Source: Onchocerca volvulus (lineage: Eukaryota > Nematoda > Chromadorea > Rhabditida > Onchocercidae). Taken from it: a stretch of 64,000 nucleotides of DNA. Position numbers and translations under genes: made by a program. The stretch lies in contig HG738138.1 in assembly GCA_000499405.2 (NCBI GenBank), forward strand, positions 16,965,054 through 17,029,053, in the 5' to 3' direction. The stretch's first letter is position 1. Every line of letters starts with the position of its first letter. Shown here one piece after another: positions 1 to 14,800 of this stretch. The notes below the pieces were generated by a model. That model was not told the origin of the DNA and searched no databases. It saw nothing but the letters and a program-made list of their open reading frames with translations.

Positions 1-2253
1 AATTTTTGAAGAAAATTTATTAAGGTTCAAAATTTTTAGTCGTAATAATCATTGAAATTTCCATTTCAATGATTATTCGATTAGTAAATTTGAGAAATTT
101 TCTGATGGATGTTTCATTAAAACTGTTTTTCATATTTTCCATTCAGCAATCTCTATTGGAGGAAATCAATGTGCCAAAGGTTAATCGACAACTTTATGCG
201 TTTCTTTTTAGTTCCAAAATTTTAACTCATTATCCGATTTTAAGTTCATAGTTGAGTTATTTATCCAAAATCGGCAGTATGAGTTATATGCAAAGAAGAG
301 AAATACCATAATATTTATTCTGCGTTATCCTTTTACTCTCTCTCAAAATATAAAAATGCGAGAATAATGGTTTAAGATTTTAGATTTTAGAGAAGAGGAA
401 AATCGAAGGAATAATGCTTATAATGATTCTGTAAAAAATGTTTTATTCATCATTCACGTAAAAAATATTAGAAATCAAAACACAGGAATTTTAACTTGTA
501 GTTTTAAGTTAATGATGTGTAACGTGACGTTTCATATAATTATCATAATTGTATGAAGTACCATTAATCAGAAGCTAAAAGTTTATTATATTTAAATACC
601 GTACTTAAAAGCTTCCAAGTTTATGCATTATTTGTCAGAACTTGGAAATGGATTAATCGATAGAAAGAATAGCCCATTTTATTTATCTCAGGGAAATAAA
701 ATTTCTTGCTTGCTGATGTCGAAATTTCTATTTGTAGAGCGTTTTTTATCAAACAGATCTGTTGACTGAATGGATTTTATGAGAATAAGATTTGCTAATA
801 TTCTCCGGAAAAAATCGAATCCATTCGTTACTCTACAATTTATCAAAAATAAATGTTCGGGAAAACCAGAAGGTAATTAGGAAATTTACACCTAAATTAG
901 ATGGAGAATGATTACGTGGTCTATTTATCCTGAAAATAAGTAAAAAATTTAAGTAGGATAGTCTTTAAAATTCCGGAAAACTCAAACTAAATTTGATATT
1001 ATCTCTAATATTTTAAATTTTTGGACTTAAGATTCCTAACAAAAGCATTTCCCTTCGGATTTTAAATCTAATGTAGAAACTTTCTGAAATATTTTAAACT
1101 AAATATCTGTTATGTGTTATATATGTATCATTGGGTAAATGGTTTAGAGAATTGATTTATTTTATGGTTTTTAACTTTGCAAAAGCTACATTATTTTGTT
1201 GTTTTGATTAATTTTATGTAGATAATTTGAGTGCTAAAGTTTATTTCATTGATAATCATGTGCGGATTGTTTCAATTTGACATATTAGAATTATAAAACG
1301 ATAGGACGATTTCAATATTTCTGGTTATATCAACGATTCAATAACTTGATATTTGATCAGTGACTTTCGTAAGTTAAAACAAGCTTGCGGCTTTGTCTAT
1401 CAATTCCGCTTTTGATTGTTCCGCAATCCGTAGTCTGCATCTCTACAATCCAAAATCTTCCGCATTGCTTTATTTTACATAACTCGTATATCCAAAAATT
1501 TGCAATTTCATTTTCCGCCATTCCGGAACTTATGACTATTATAATTTCTTCTGTTTGTTTTAAATAATTGCTTGGATTTGAATAATTTACCTATTTAATG
1601 GTACTCTGGTGAATACTTTTGCGGATTATATTGATATTTTGGTGTCAAATGATAGTGATATTAACTAGTACTTTGCTTATTCAATTAAGTGAGTACTTGA
1701 TCTTACAAAAGAAAAAGGTGCTTGTTCGATTAAATAAGTACTTAACTTTACATTTCTTTTTTTTTTCACTTTAATATTTTTAAACAATATTCATCAGTTG
1801 TAATTTGAATCACTGAAATATAGTCGAGGTTTAGCTCTTGAGGCTCATAAATTATACTGGTGTTGAAAATTCCTGGCAACTCATGACAAATAATAAAGCT
1901 ATCTTTATGTTTCTATGTAAATATTTTGTGAACTACGCAAGGCTTTATTTTTATTTCCGCAAAATCCAATTTTGAAAATATTTAAATAAGTACTTAGTTT
2001 TTTCCAAAATGTTGATTATATTAATGAAGTTAAGTAATAAATGATTTTTTTCTGAATTTATGTATATTGGTCTCTCATCTGTGATAAATATAAAGATCCG
2101 TGTCTCAATTTACTCTTAAAAATTCTTGTACATTCTTGTGATGTTAGATAGTTTTTCAAATGGAACAATTTAATTTTTTGAATTAGCATTTAATTTTAGT
2201 TGTCAGATTTTGAAACATAATTTCATTTTTGAAATCAAAAAAATATATTTTAG
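1..2253. other. Upstream non-coding stretch
   Basis: AT-rich sequence with no open frame that looks coding; the open frames here are about 60 codons, of random composition, and lack splice-site context. It would hold the promoter or outron of the KASH-protein gene that starts at 2276. I saw no TATA-like box or repeat worth naming. Confidence 0.6.
2240..2253 (+). promoter_or_regulatory. Candidate trans- or cis-splice acceptor before the KASH gene start
   Basis: An AT-rich run ending in TTTTAG at 2253 lies 22 bases before the ATG at 2276. This spacing is compatible with spliced-leader trans-splicing. The reading frame stays open upstream of the ATG, so an ordinary cis-spliced upstream coding exon cannot be excluded. 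Confidence 0.35.
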
Positions 2254-2275
2254 ATTAAGTACGATCAACCGTGCT

Positions 2276-2774
2276 ATGGAACATCTGAAATTGAATCGAC
2301 GATCTTCCGTAGTAAATGCTGAAAATATTGCTAAAGGTAGATTAATCTATAATTCAAATTCTCTCCGGAATGTCATCCTTTTTTTTGATGAATGGAAAAA
2401 GCTATCCTCTACATGCACCGGTAATTTAGAAGTGCAATAATTCACTAATAAAAGTCAGATACAGTATAGAATCAGTCTTTATGATGTTCGATAAGAAATC
2501 AGAATCTTGACCCCGGAATACCGAGAAAAAGCGGAATATAAGGATAAGCTTAATTGAAGGACAGATCGATTAAGCATGAAGTTCATGTTTTCCAAACATT
2601 TTTATTAATTTTATTCATCATTTCAGAAGAATGTGAACCAACGGCAATATCAGAGCTTCGAAAATGGCTACAAGCAATGAGCGAGAAACTTTCCATAATG
2701 GAAGCGAAATTTACGAAGGTTACACTTGTCCGCAAAGAATTGGATCGCTTGGCTGCCGACCAACAGGTTTTTCC

Positions 2775-2814
<40 letters not shown>

Positions 2815-5800
2815 CATTTTCGATCTTTTTTTCATTTGATAAACATGAAATAAAGTTCGTTATTTTCACATTAATTTATTTTGCAATTGGAACTATAAAC
2901 AGATGGATAAACATGCAATATGAACTAAAAAAATAAAAGAAAACACATGTATTGACTTGAATTATAGGTGTATCACAAAAAATAACTTTTGTTAGTTCAA
3001 ATTTAGCAATTAATAGATGTGAAATAATATTGAGCAAAAATTTAATGTTTAATATAAAATTGCAAATATTGTTTGAAATTCTCTTTTTTCCTCTTCCAGA
3101 ATTACCCGGAAATTTTGTTTTAGAAAAGTTTATCCTTTTTTATAAAATTCTTTTATTTTATTTTTTGTTTTTTGATTTCGAGTATTCAAATGAAAAATAA
3201 ATTACCGATTTTGACATACAAATCATTTAAATGTGAGTATATGAATCACAGTATGAGTTTATTTGAGATAGGAAAAAATTAGCATAAATGTCATGAAGAA
3301 AAGGAATGGCCAGCAAGTAAGTTTGAAATCATATTAAAGTCATAGTTTGAAAAAGTTTTAAGCTTATTGATCATATCTTTTTTCTAATTAAACAATTTTC
3401 TTGTTGCCTATTGGATACGCAAATTTACATCTAACTTTCCCAATAAATTTCCTACTGTAGGGAATTAATGATTTAATGTTTCGTTGCTGTTTCTTTTCTA
3501 TGAAAAATGTTTTGTTATTTAATAATTTGTAGCGTAAATTTTACTGTGCGATATAAATTTGAATAATTTTATTACCAAAAGAACATGTGTCTGAATTGCT
3601 TATATTTTCTTAGAATCTTTTTCGATCAAAAATAATCATAATTATAATTTTAAATTATTCGAATTTATCTTTTAAATATTCTCAAAAAACGGAGTTTTTT
3701 CCTATTTCAATTTCGATAATATTGTGAAATTGATGATGATAAAATGAATCAAATTTTTGTCCTGCAAAAAAATTTTTGCAATCAAAAAAAAAGTGAAATT
3801 AAAATATTTATATATATCTTTTTTTTTTTTTGAATAAATTTATTATTTTTCATTGAATAATTTTTTATTACAAATTCGTATTACTTATCTTTTCTTTTTT
3901 TTTTTCCTTTTCAATAATAATTTAATGGTTATATATAATGTATAAAATGCATATATTTAGCCTTGGGAATGTATGCACAAATATGACGATTGATACAATG
4001 TTACTTTTGTCAATAGTGTATGTCACCATCTTGCCATAATTCATGGTATTATTTACAAAATATAATTCTCTCTTCCACTCACATCGATGATACCCTCTTA
4101 TCATCCGTTCTCGTTCAATCACCTCACCTTTCCTCTAATCCGTAATCATATTTATTTATTTATCCCTTGTTGTTGTTGTTGTTATTAATGTTTGGTAGGA
4201 AATGATTGTACTTAATAGCTATTCATTTCTGTACATATAAATCATTTATTCATCTATCTATGTTTACCTTTTTCATGCATATTAATATTTTACTATTAGT
4301 GAAAAATGACAATGATAATAGGAATAATAATTTTACTAATATTTAATTCATTTCTGAATTTATGGCAGGAATATATACAAAATAATTAAAAAGTGATAGT
4401 GGAAATAGTAATAATAATTTAACTAATTTTGAATTTTTTCGGAATTATATGATAGAAATATATGTATAATAATTTAGAAATTTCAAGTAGATTAAAAAAA
4501 GAAAATATTGTCATATATTAGATGATTGAAATAAAACTGGTTCAAGTAATTAATTATGATTTCAAATTTTGTTTTTGTTTTTTTTGTTTTTTTGCTTTTT
4601 TGTTTTTTTGAAATACATGGCTATTAGGTAATAATTGTGTTTATTATAATACAATATTATGTAAACGTGTAATTTTAGTATGATGGATATATAATAGAGG
4701 GAATTTTAGTACCACTGTATCAATTATTTATGATTGCATGCAATTCTCTAGAATACTGGGAACAGTGGCATACTATTTAATTCAAGAGATCTGCAAAACA
4801 ATTTAATTGTTTAGCTAATTATATCGGATATTGATTGCTCAGTTAGATTAGATTAGATTAAACAATCGATCGGTTAACAGCTTGATAAATTAACATTTCA
4901 AACGAATGACTGATCATTATTGCTGTTAATATAATTTTCCTACCTTGAATTTAAAAAAGTAGTTTTTTTTTTTTTTTTTTCGAAAATACTTCGATGGATA
5001 TGATAATTTAGGAAATATGTACAGAATTAGTCAGTTTTATGTAGTAATTAATTTTCAAAAATGAACTTATTAATTCTTGTTCGGACTTATAGATAAATAC
5101 CTTGAAGAAATGATAAAGTTGATTCTTGAAACATAAAATCCAAAAAATATTGTTATTTCATTCCTTCGTTTGCATATTTTTCTTGCAAATCGAGATCATT
5201 TGGTATAGCAGTACTAAATGATTCATGATTGTTATAAAATTAATTGAAATAATTATAAAGTCAATTAAAGTGATTTCCTCTTTTCCCTTTTTTTCCTATC
5301 TGTTCTCTTCATTTTGAAATTATTCTTTGAAAAGAATATATTTCTTTATAAAATCACTCGAACATTAAACATATATACGATGTTAGATAGCGTGACAAAA
5401 TATTATTAATGCGGTTGGTGACCTTGCTGTATTACCCATAAAATATAGTTAATCTCGATTATTCCGTATCCATTGATAACCTTTTGCTTAAAATATTCCC
5501 ATCCCTTTTGATATCAGCTATCCTATCATAATCATTTAATGATTTATGATTGTTTTCTAAATGAATTTATCTTACAATCATATCATTTGCATTATCAGTA
5601 TAGGCAATCATTTATCATTTATGTTTTAATAATGAAGATTCAAGATTCTATTAACTTTCATTAAGTAATAAGAATGTTACAACTTATTTAACTATTCAAG
5701 TTTAATATAGTCAGTTTCATTATTCAAATTTAATACAGTCAAACTCACTTATTTTCTTCCATCCTATATTATAATTTCTTTTCAAACGTAATAAAATAAC

Positions 5801-8800
5801 GAGTAGAAATGAAAACTTTGCTAAAAGTTTTAATTAATATTATGTAATGATTAGGAAATAGAAATATATGTCATGCATATTTGATTAGATATTGTGAGAT
5901 TGGATTATTCATAATGATTTCGAATTTAGACCTTCCCACTTGCTAAATAATTATTTTATCATTTCTTCATTGAAAAGTGAATAGCAAATAGTTCGATTAT
6001 ATGCATTTTTTTCTTACTTTTTTTTCAGATTCTCCAGTTACAAATCGAAACTGAAGGGCATACTTTAGTAAACAACGTTCAACGAACTATTACCAGGTAA
6101 TTATTTTTCTTCCAAATTAAATTTTAAAGAATTTTTAACTTAATTCAAGATATCTTTTTTTCTTTACCAAATTTTAAACAATTTTCGCCCAAATTTAGTC
6201 AAGAAACAGGCCAATTATATAATTATATTTTGCCTTAGTCTTCGCATGTATCAAGAATTATCACATGATGATAATGAAAAATCGAAGTTTTTAGAAAAGC
6301 ATAATAATAACGAAGTGATTAAAAAAATTTCAATTCATAAAAAAATCATTTCTTTGAATAATTACTTTGCAAATAGAAAATATTTTATTGTTAGGAATTT
6401 GGAGATAAACGAAAGAGGAGCCGATCGTTGGATTCAACGACGACAACGACATTTGAAAACATTGACAAAACGCTGGTACCATTTGTGGATTCGGTCCTTA
6501 TCAGTACAATGTCGAGTTGAACGTCATTTGGATCATCTTTATCCTGTATGTTTTATTTAAATCCTGTCAAATTATCTTATCGACAATAATACTTCAAGAT
6601 GGAATTGATTTACTAAAAGAAGTCAGAAGTGCTTCTTGACTCTTCAACTGGATTTTAGGCTGCTTAAATCACTAAGTGCTGAATATTATGCACTAGAATT
6701 GAGTTATTTAAAAACAGTCAGAATGAATTGACTTCTTAGATGTCCAAATTGATTTTTTGATTAATCCTTCTAAGAAATGGATTTTTTTTTTGTATCCCAT
6801 CTGAGTCATTTTTAGACTCTCTGGACAAGATTTTAATAATGTCAATAATTTAAATTTTTTTAAATCTTTCAAAAAACTTAGATTATTGAGATTATTCAGA
6901 AAGACTGGCGGATTCAGATAACTTAAAGAAGGAAAAATGTTAACATATGCTGTAGAAGTATTTATTTAAATAGCAGATTTTTCAAATTCCTAAAACAATC
7001 TCTTGTTTCAAATTAATTTTTTCAGATTATTTGAATTACATTTTTGCTCAGTTTTATTGTGCATGCAATGCTGATTATCTAAAAAATTCAAGAAAATTGG
7101 GAAATGATCAACTTTATTTAGCAGTCTATTAACTAAAATATTCTGATTAAATGATAAAATATCAGAAATAACATACAGCATTTCTCCAAAATACACTATT
7201 TCTTTTTAAATTTTACTAATAATTATTCCACATTATTATAACATATTAAAATTAAAATATCTTCATTTCTATCGAAATATCTAGATTTATTTATGAATAA
7301 TAATACTTAAAAGAGCAGAAGAATTCATATCCGGTTTTATTCCCTTATGCCGTACAATATATGAAATAAATCTTCCATTTTTTTCAGTTGCCAATTCATA
7401 CATCCAACAGTATCCATCTCTTAGCCCAGTTTCCATAAAGTTATCATTGATTTGACCTATCCCCATCCTCAGCAACTTATTCTCATCTTTTCACTTAGAA
7501 ACTTTTTTGATTAAGATATTTTCCAACTGTTATTTTATCCTTTCATTTTTCATTTCTGTTCTTGTTCTGAAACATCAAATAGAAGAATCTGGACTTAAAA
7601 AAAAAAAAAAGAATGAAAGGAAAATGAGCAGCAAAAGAATTACGAGAAATTTTGATTCATTCTCTCAAAAAGATTAAGATGTATTTGACATTTCTTTGTC
7701 ATCCTTTTTTTTACTAAAAATTTTGCTTAGATTTTAAAACAGAAATGAAAATTTAACTTTTAAATTATTCATTAACATGGACATATTAATTCTTCATGTT
7801 TATTTTCGATTTAATATTGAATTGGAATTAGTTTGTACTGCTCAAAATGCTTGTGAGGAATTTTCAGTGCTGAAAAATTATTTGGACCAAAATTCCAATT
7901 AATATTATTTTGATTATTATTCGGCTCAATGCACAATGGCCTAATTTTTACGGAGAATTACTTCTAAATCGATCGAATTCATTCATTCCTCATTTTAACC
8001 CGTCTGCTCTCTTGCATTTGTCATTATATGACGAGAATACTGTCTAACGCGCGAATTCATATTTTTCATTCCATTCATATTCCTCCGTCATTCGCAGGAT
8101 TTTATCAAATTTTAATATTATCTCAATCCTGATTCATTCAATCTCTTTTTTTTTGCCGACTTGAGAAACTTTGCGTCACTAATTAACTTACAATTAAGAT
8201 TATATATTGTAGAATGTGATAATTGATCTCCTATTCTTGGAATCTGTCCATAACTAGGATTATGTAGTGTGGAATTTGATGATTGATCTTCGACTCCTGG
8301 AATCTATTTATGGTTAAATTATCTATTGTATGGAATCTGATAATTCTTGATTCCTAGAATTCGTCTGCTTTTTTCGTACAACTTATCATGCGTCGTTCTT
8401 TTGTAATATCCTCATGTCTTACTCTATGAAATACTAAGTATTCATCTCGTCTATTATTATTATTATTGTTGTTATTATTATTTATTAAATAATATACTAT
8501 AAACGAATTTAGTTTGAGGACAATTTTGGCCTAATCATGACAATCGAATCCAAGAGCGAATCCATCTTCAGTAATTGTTCCTAAATTTCATTCATGAATT
8601 CATAAAACTTTACCATTCGTCTTCATTCAACTTGATCATCCTTTTAGCCAGAAGTCTTTACTTTCTTTATTATTATTATTTAAAAAGAACCCCTTTGCCT
8701 TACTGTGTATCTGTATCATTGATTATACAGATATATTTCTCTTTTAGACCATTTTTTTAGATTTTTAAGCTAAACAAATTGTTAAACTTCTTTTTTTCCA

Positions 8801-11800
8801 TGGTTGACAAACTGAAAGGAATAATTTGAAAGGAAAAGTGACAGTTGTCATATATGACAAGCAGCTGTTTCCATTCAATAATAATATATTATTTGCATTT
8901 AAATAAACACAAAATTGGAAGGTTTTTTTTTTTTCTTATTTGAAGCAATAATTGATTGAATAACTTCTTTTTTTTTTTTTCAAATTAAACGGAAGCATAA
9001 ATAAGCAAATCGATAACATTTTTCTTTTTGTCATTTGCCCTATATATATTTACATTTAAATTTCTTTTGCTGACATACATTCATTCTTTTCATTTCATCT
9101 TATCCATATCTTCCTTCCTTATTTTTCCGTTTATTTGATAGCAGTTAAGCAACGTTTTAATAGTAAATTATTTTAACAAGTAGTTTATTTCGGCGATAAC
9201 ATTTACTTTTATCAATGAAAAAACATATCGTTTATATGCATTCTGGTTTTTCAATTTTAAGATGTAACGAATAGTTTATTTAGAAATAGCTTTTATCGAA
9301 GAAAAAAAAAAAAAAAGGTCATTTCTAAATGATTTTGATTTTAATTTCGAGATAAAATCAAAAAAATTTCGTTTTCTAATTGTTTGAAAGATAAAATAAT
9401 CAAAAAGTGTTTCAGCAAAATCCTCATTAAATATAGATTGAGCTAGCGGCTATCGTTTTGTCTTTCAAATAATTATATTCCTATACCAATTAATTTAAAA
9501 ATTATGTTTCGACTTTTAAATTTCAAAATTAGAACCAAAATGTGGAAAAAAATTTAATTTTTAAATTGCTGAAAGTTAGGAATATATAGTGCTATCTCAT
9601 CTACATTAATGAAGGCATTGTTAAAATATTTTTTGATCGTTTTATCTTTCAAATAATTAAAGTGAAGAAAAAAAGTTTGTTTTTTTTTTCAAGCATAGAT
9701 TGATGAAGTTAGAAAGCAAAATGTTTTTTTTTTCTTTTTTGCATATTAGGAAACACAACAATAAGGAAGGAAAACTTTCCAATAAGGTTTCATGACATTT
9801 CAAGAAGGAAAAAAGTTTTTTTGGCTCCCAGTGGAGCAGTTTATAAAAAAATCGATCGATTTTAATTCCATTATATTGACAATCTGTTGTTATATGGCTA
9901 AAAAGAGAAGTGAACGTAGGAATTATTTTAATGGCATTATTTTATTCTACAATTAAAGATTATTAAAATAATTCGTTATAATAGTAACTAGTGAAAGTAT
10001 CGATGTGAATAACAGTTTTACAAGTCAAGAGAATCAGCAAACAAACATCATGTTGTTGGCGATTAACATTTATATTGCAAAACTAGTTTTGCAAAGAAAT
10101 CAAAATTTCGATCAATATAAATAAACTTTCTTTGTTATGTGAAACAGTGATTGTTGGTCTTAAAATTAGCGAAGGAACAAAACGACAACTTTCTTTTGAT
10201 AAAAGTTATTCTTCCTTTCGAAATTAGTTGTTCGTTAACTGAAGAATTTTTGTCGCAAATGTCGTGATTTCCGTTGGGATTTTGTTGATAAATGATCATG
10301 TACATGTATTCGACCCATAATGTTCCTGTTCTCCTTTTCACTTCTCAAAAATACAATTGGATCAGACTAGTTTCAAGATCATGGAGATTTGTATTGCAGT
10401 CTTAATGATCATATCTTATGATATCGATAGCTAAAATAATCATCTTTATTTTTCCATTTAAAATTCATCTTTTTATGGTCAATTATTCTTAGCTTAGTTG
10501 TTTGAAAAAAATAAATGAATTTAATAGATGGAAAATGTGCTTGTCAAAGGTAATATAACCTGCTTATATCGAAAATATATTTTCCCTGAAATAAATTTGT
10601 TATCAATTGGTCATTGGAAATTACATTTTAATGATCATATTAGTTTGTATTTATTGCAATCACATGATTATATTTTATGATGTCGATTTAAAATATTCTT
10701 CATCCCCATTTTTTCATTTAAAATTAATCTGTGTATGAATGTTTTTTAGATCAGTTATTATTGGCCGAGCTGTTTGAAGAAAAAAAAAGACAGAAAAATT
10801 TAATAAGTTGAAAATGATATACTTGTCTGAGGTAATATAGCTTATTTACGTTAAGCATTTAGCAAAGATAATACAGCTTGTTTACGTCAAAAATATATTT
10901 TGCTGAAATGAATATGATACTAATTAATGGGTAGAGGTAAAACTTTAATTTTCCTTTTTAAAAGCCTTTCGTAATTATTGAATTTTCAATTTTGAAGCGT
11001 TTCATTTCTCGTCCGGATAATTGTTATCCGTATATTCATTCCCTCTCTTGGACACCTGTCCATCAACAAACATGCATCTACTAATCATAAATTAATTGAT
11101 GTGCTATTTGATACTATTCTTTGTAATTATCCTATTCACAATTCTGCATAACCTTTTATCAACATGTACCGCAGTGCAATAACCTAGCCTTTTCGATTTT
11201 CACAATAAGCAAAATTTACCTTCACCATCTTTTTGCTCTCATTTATTAATCTCGTGAAAAAGTAATTTTCTAATCAATTTGTTCATTATTTTTCAATAAT
11301 TTATCAAATCACCTTTCCGATTTTCACTACAAGCTGTTTATCTTCACCATCTTTTTGTTCTCATTTATTAGCTTACCTTGGAAAAGATACTTTTTTAATT
11401 AATTTGTTCACGGTGTCATTTATTAGATTATTTTGAAAAAAATAATTTTCCAGTCCATCATTTTTCAGTAATTTATCTATCACTTCCGATTTTCACGATA
11501 AGCTGTTTATTTTCACCATCTTTTTGCTTTCATTTGTTTTGCTTACCTTGAAAAAGGTACTTTTTGTCGTTATGCGACATTTGACGGTAACAAGATCAAT
11601 AGATATACATAGGTCCTTTACGATTCATTATTTAATTCATTATTTACCTTTTTTTTTTTTTTTTCTTTTTTTTTAATTTCAAAATTTCAGTCTTATTTTG
11701 CACTAGATTTATTATCAATCTCATAATGCAATTTAGCGAAAAATTCATCTATTATGAAACAAACTGTTACAATTCTCCTTAATTATATTTTCTTCCTGCC

Positions 11801-14800
11801 ATAATGACTTAAGTGTTTTCATCCAAAAATGCACTGAGAAGAAAATTGAGATTTTATTGAAAGATGGCGGCTTTTTTTTTTGTTCAGATTTTCAAAATAT
11901 CCCAACTACCCGCCATTTCTTTTTTACTTGAAATTTTTTAAAGCAGAACATAATTGAAGTAAACAGTACGATTGCAACAAATATGCCAAGTAAATAATAC
12001 TAAAGATACTAAAGAAATACACTGTTATCATCATATGATATTACTAATCTTATCGATGAATAATGTTTCCGTTACTATTATATTCAAAAAAAAGTATTGG
12101 GTTTATCAATTGAATAACGTTACATTTATATTCGAAACATTTATCTTACTGTAGGAATTCTGCAAAAAGAAAAATCAATTTTTTTTTTTCAGATGGAGTA
12201 TAAATTTCATTTTTTTATGATACAGATGTTAAGCAGCTGTTGTATGTGAATCTCATATTGCGGTCGATTTGATCATTTAAGATAAAAGTTAATTGTTATA
12301 TAAATAGAAGAAATGCATTTTTTATTGCGTCGATGTGATCCTCTAAGGAAGAGGTCAATCATTACATGATTGGAGGAAACAGAAAGCTGCGTATAATTAA
12401 TTCTAGAATCACTTTAGTTTAAAAATTCAATTTTTAACAGTAATGATTGAGATATGTTTTAATTAGCTAAGAAATGTAAGCGATTGAGATGAAGTCGTAG
12501 AATGAATGATTCAGATGGAAGATTTGATGAAGTTGTAGAATGAGTGATTCAGAGGAAGGATTCATTTTGCATATTCACCCTTTGAAGGGTTGCTTAGTTT
12601 ATATCTTGTTACTGGATAAAATTCTGAATATAATAACATAAGAAAAAAAAAAAGGGAAACTAATGATAAAAATTGCTCCAATGATTAAAGCATAATCTTT
12701 GAAATTTCAATGCTGTGCGACAAATAATAAGTGATAATGTTCGTGATAATAGTATGTAAACGATGATGACAATAGTACAATTGGTGTTGTGTTGATGATG
12801 ATGAAAGTGGCAAATAGTCAATATTTGTACATGAAATAATTTGTGGTAAGAAATATTGAGAATGTATTTATTATGCAAATAAAATGTGATGTTTATAAAA
12901 TCTTTTGGAAATAGCAAAAGTATAGGAATAAATCGTAGTAAGACGACTAATACCAAGTTTAAATCACCACACGATTACATTTCTTCCTGACACTTCTCTA
13001 CAACAAATTCTGGCATCACATTCCATATACTCGCGTAATCGCACTTTTTTTTTTTTAAAAAAACATCTTCCTACGGTAATTTCGTTGTAAAAATATCTCT
13101 TCTTTTAATAAATCGAACTATTTACTGATAAGCTTTTATTCTGGCATCTGTCTACGATATTTCAAGTGTCTGTGTTATCATATACTAATTTTGTTGTAAT
13201 TTCTGAGATATTTATGTGAAATATTTATGATTCGATCGATATTTTCATGGATTTTTTAAAGAAAATATTAAACGAAAATATTCCTATAGTATAAAATACA
13301 AAGAGTAAGGGAATATGATGAAAGAAATTACTGAGGATTAAAAAAGTATGAATGATAAATTTGGAAGTGAATGAAATAAAATGACACGAAGTCTTTTCTT
13401 TTTTTTAAAAAATATTAACAGTGTTGTTATATTTTATAGAGCGATGACGAATCAGAAAGTGACCCTGAATTACGGGAACCACAGGTGAAACGGCGACGTC
13501 TTCTTAACAGTAGTGATAAAAAATTAAAAGGAAATGAGACGTCAGATGAATTAGAACAAGAAATCAACGAAGATATTATACCATTCGCTGAAGAGGAATA
13601 CGAAAGTATTGATTGCAAGACGATGCCACAAACTGAGTTTGTTTTATTCATTAAAAACAAATATTCTTGGAATTGATATAATATGAAAAAATATTTCAAT
13701 AAAAAATTGAATTCCATTATAGCAATTAAATTTCTAACATATTATATTAATGGATGAAATTTATAGTTTATTGATTGATTGTTATTAATATTTCTTATTA
13801 GTTGACTAAATGAATTCGTATTATTAGTAGTCGTAAAAGAAAAAATGAAATTTGTTGAGTGGATAGAATGGAATTATGATATAAGCAAAGATAAATAGAT
13901 TTATGAAGTTAGTAGTAAAAGGAATAAAATTTTGTCGAATTGAATGAAATAGAAAAAAAATTAAATAAGCAAATAATTGATAATATTGATTGGAAATAGA
14001 AAGATTTTCAAATTTAGGGAAGAACATTCATGGAAAAATGACGATGAAATGAAGTTAAATGAATCAACATCTTCATCAACAACAACGATAACCAATAATT
14101 GTACCAAAATTCATCATCATTCCGATATTGAAAGTTCGTGGAGTGATAACACGAATTTTCAAGAAGTGAATTCTCATTTAACGTAAGCTTATTGATTCAA
14201 CTGTGTCTTAATCAAATTTTTATTTATTTGTCGATTCAGTTGTTTCAGTCAAATTTTTATTCATTTTCTTTCAGTTTGTTTCGTAATAGTTTCCATGGGA
14301 AGATTTTATCACTTGCTTTACGATTTTAGATTAATCTATTTATTACTGAAAACATCATATCCTCATCAATTCAGAAGTCTCATCTGTAGGAAATGCTTAT
14401 GCTCTGGAAGTATCCATTTTATAATTTTGCAACTGCTATAATTTTCGAGATAGTGGACATGTTTATATTTTTTAGTTTCATAGAAATAGGTAATATGAAG
14501 AAGCGAACGAATCTCTTCGAGAGCTATGTGAATTAAAATATTCTTTATCGTCTAAAAACTTTATATATGAGCATTAGAATCCTCTTGTTCGAATCATTTC
14601 ATTATTCATCGATGAAAAATTTCTTCACTGAATCGTTCAATATTTAGTAACTTAATATTGGAAATAAATGAAATATTACAGAATACATTTATTTTAAGAT
14701 GGCTCTTCCCAACGGATGTGGATGAACAACGACGACAACGAATTCAATATTCACCAGTGAAAAGTTTCTACAAAACAGTACCACTGGATGAAACTGGTAA

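Larger units (their letters stand above)
6546..13439 (+). other. Large 6.9-kb intron of the KASH gene
   Basis: The intron runs between phase-0 junctions after 6545 and before 13440. I found no convincing exon or nested gene on either strand. It holds T tracts, an ATT/GTT microsatellite near 8452-8487 and three decayed local duplications described separately. An intron this long near the 5' end could contain an alternative promoter, but nothing in the sequence proves it. Confidence 0.55.

Noticed and set aside
2554..2936. Two overlapping + strand open frames of 99 and 90 codons
   Set aside because: Both read through a 39-T tract as a run of Phe. Only 2627-2766 is a true exon; the rest is intron.
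4841..4861. GATTA repeats that look telomere-like
   Set aside because: Only about four units and not the nematode TTAGGC telomere repeat; a chance microsatellite in an intron.
12660..12956. 98-codon open frame on the minus strand
   Set aside because: Inside the long KASH-gene intron, AT-driven composition rich in His, Ile and Leu, no domain, no splice-site context.
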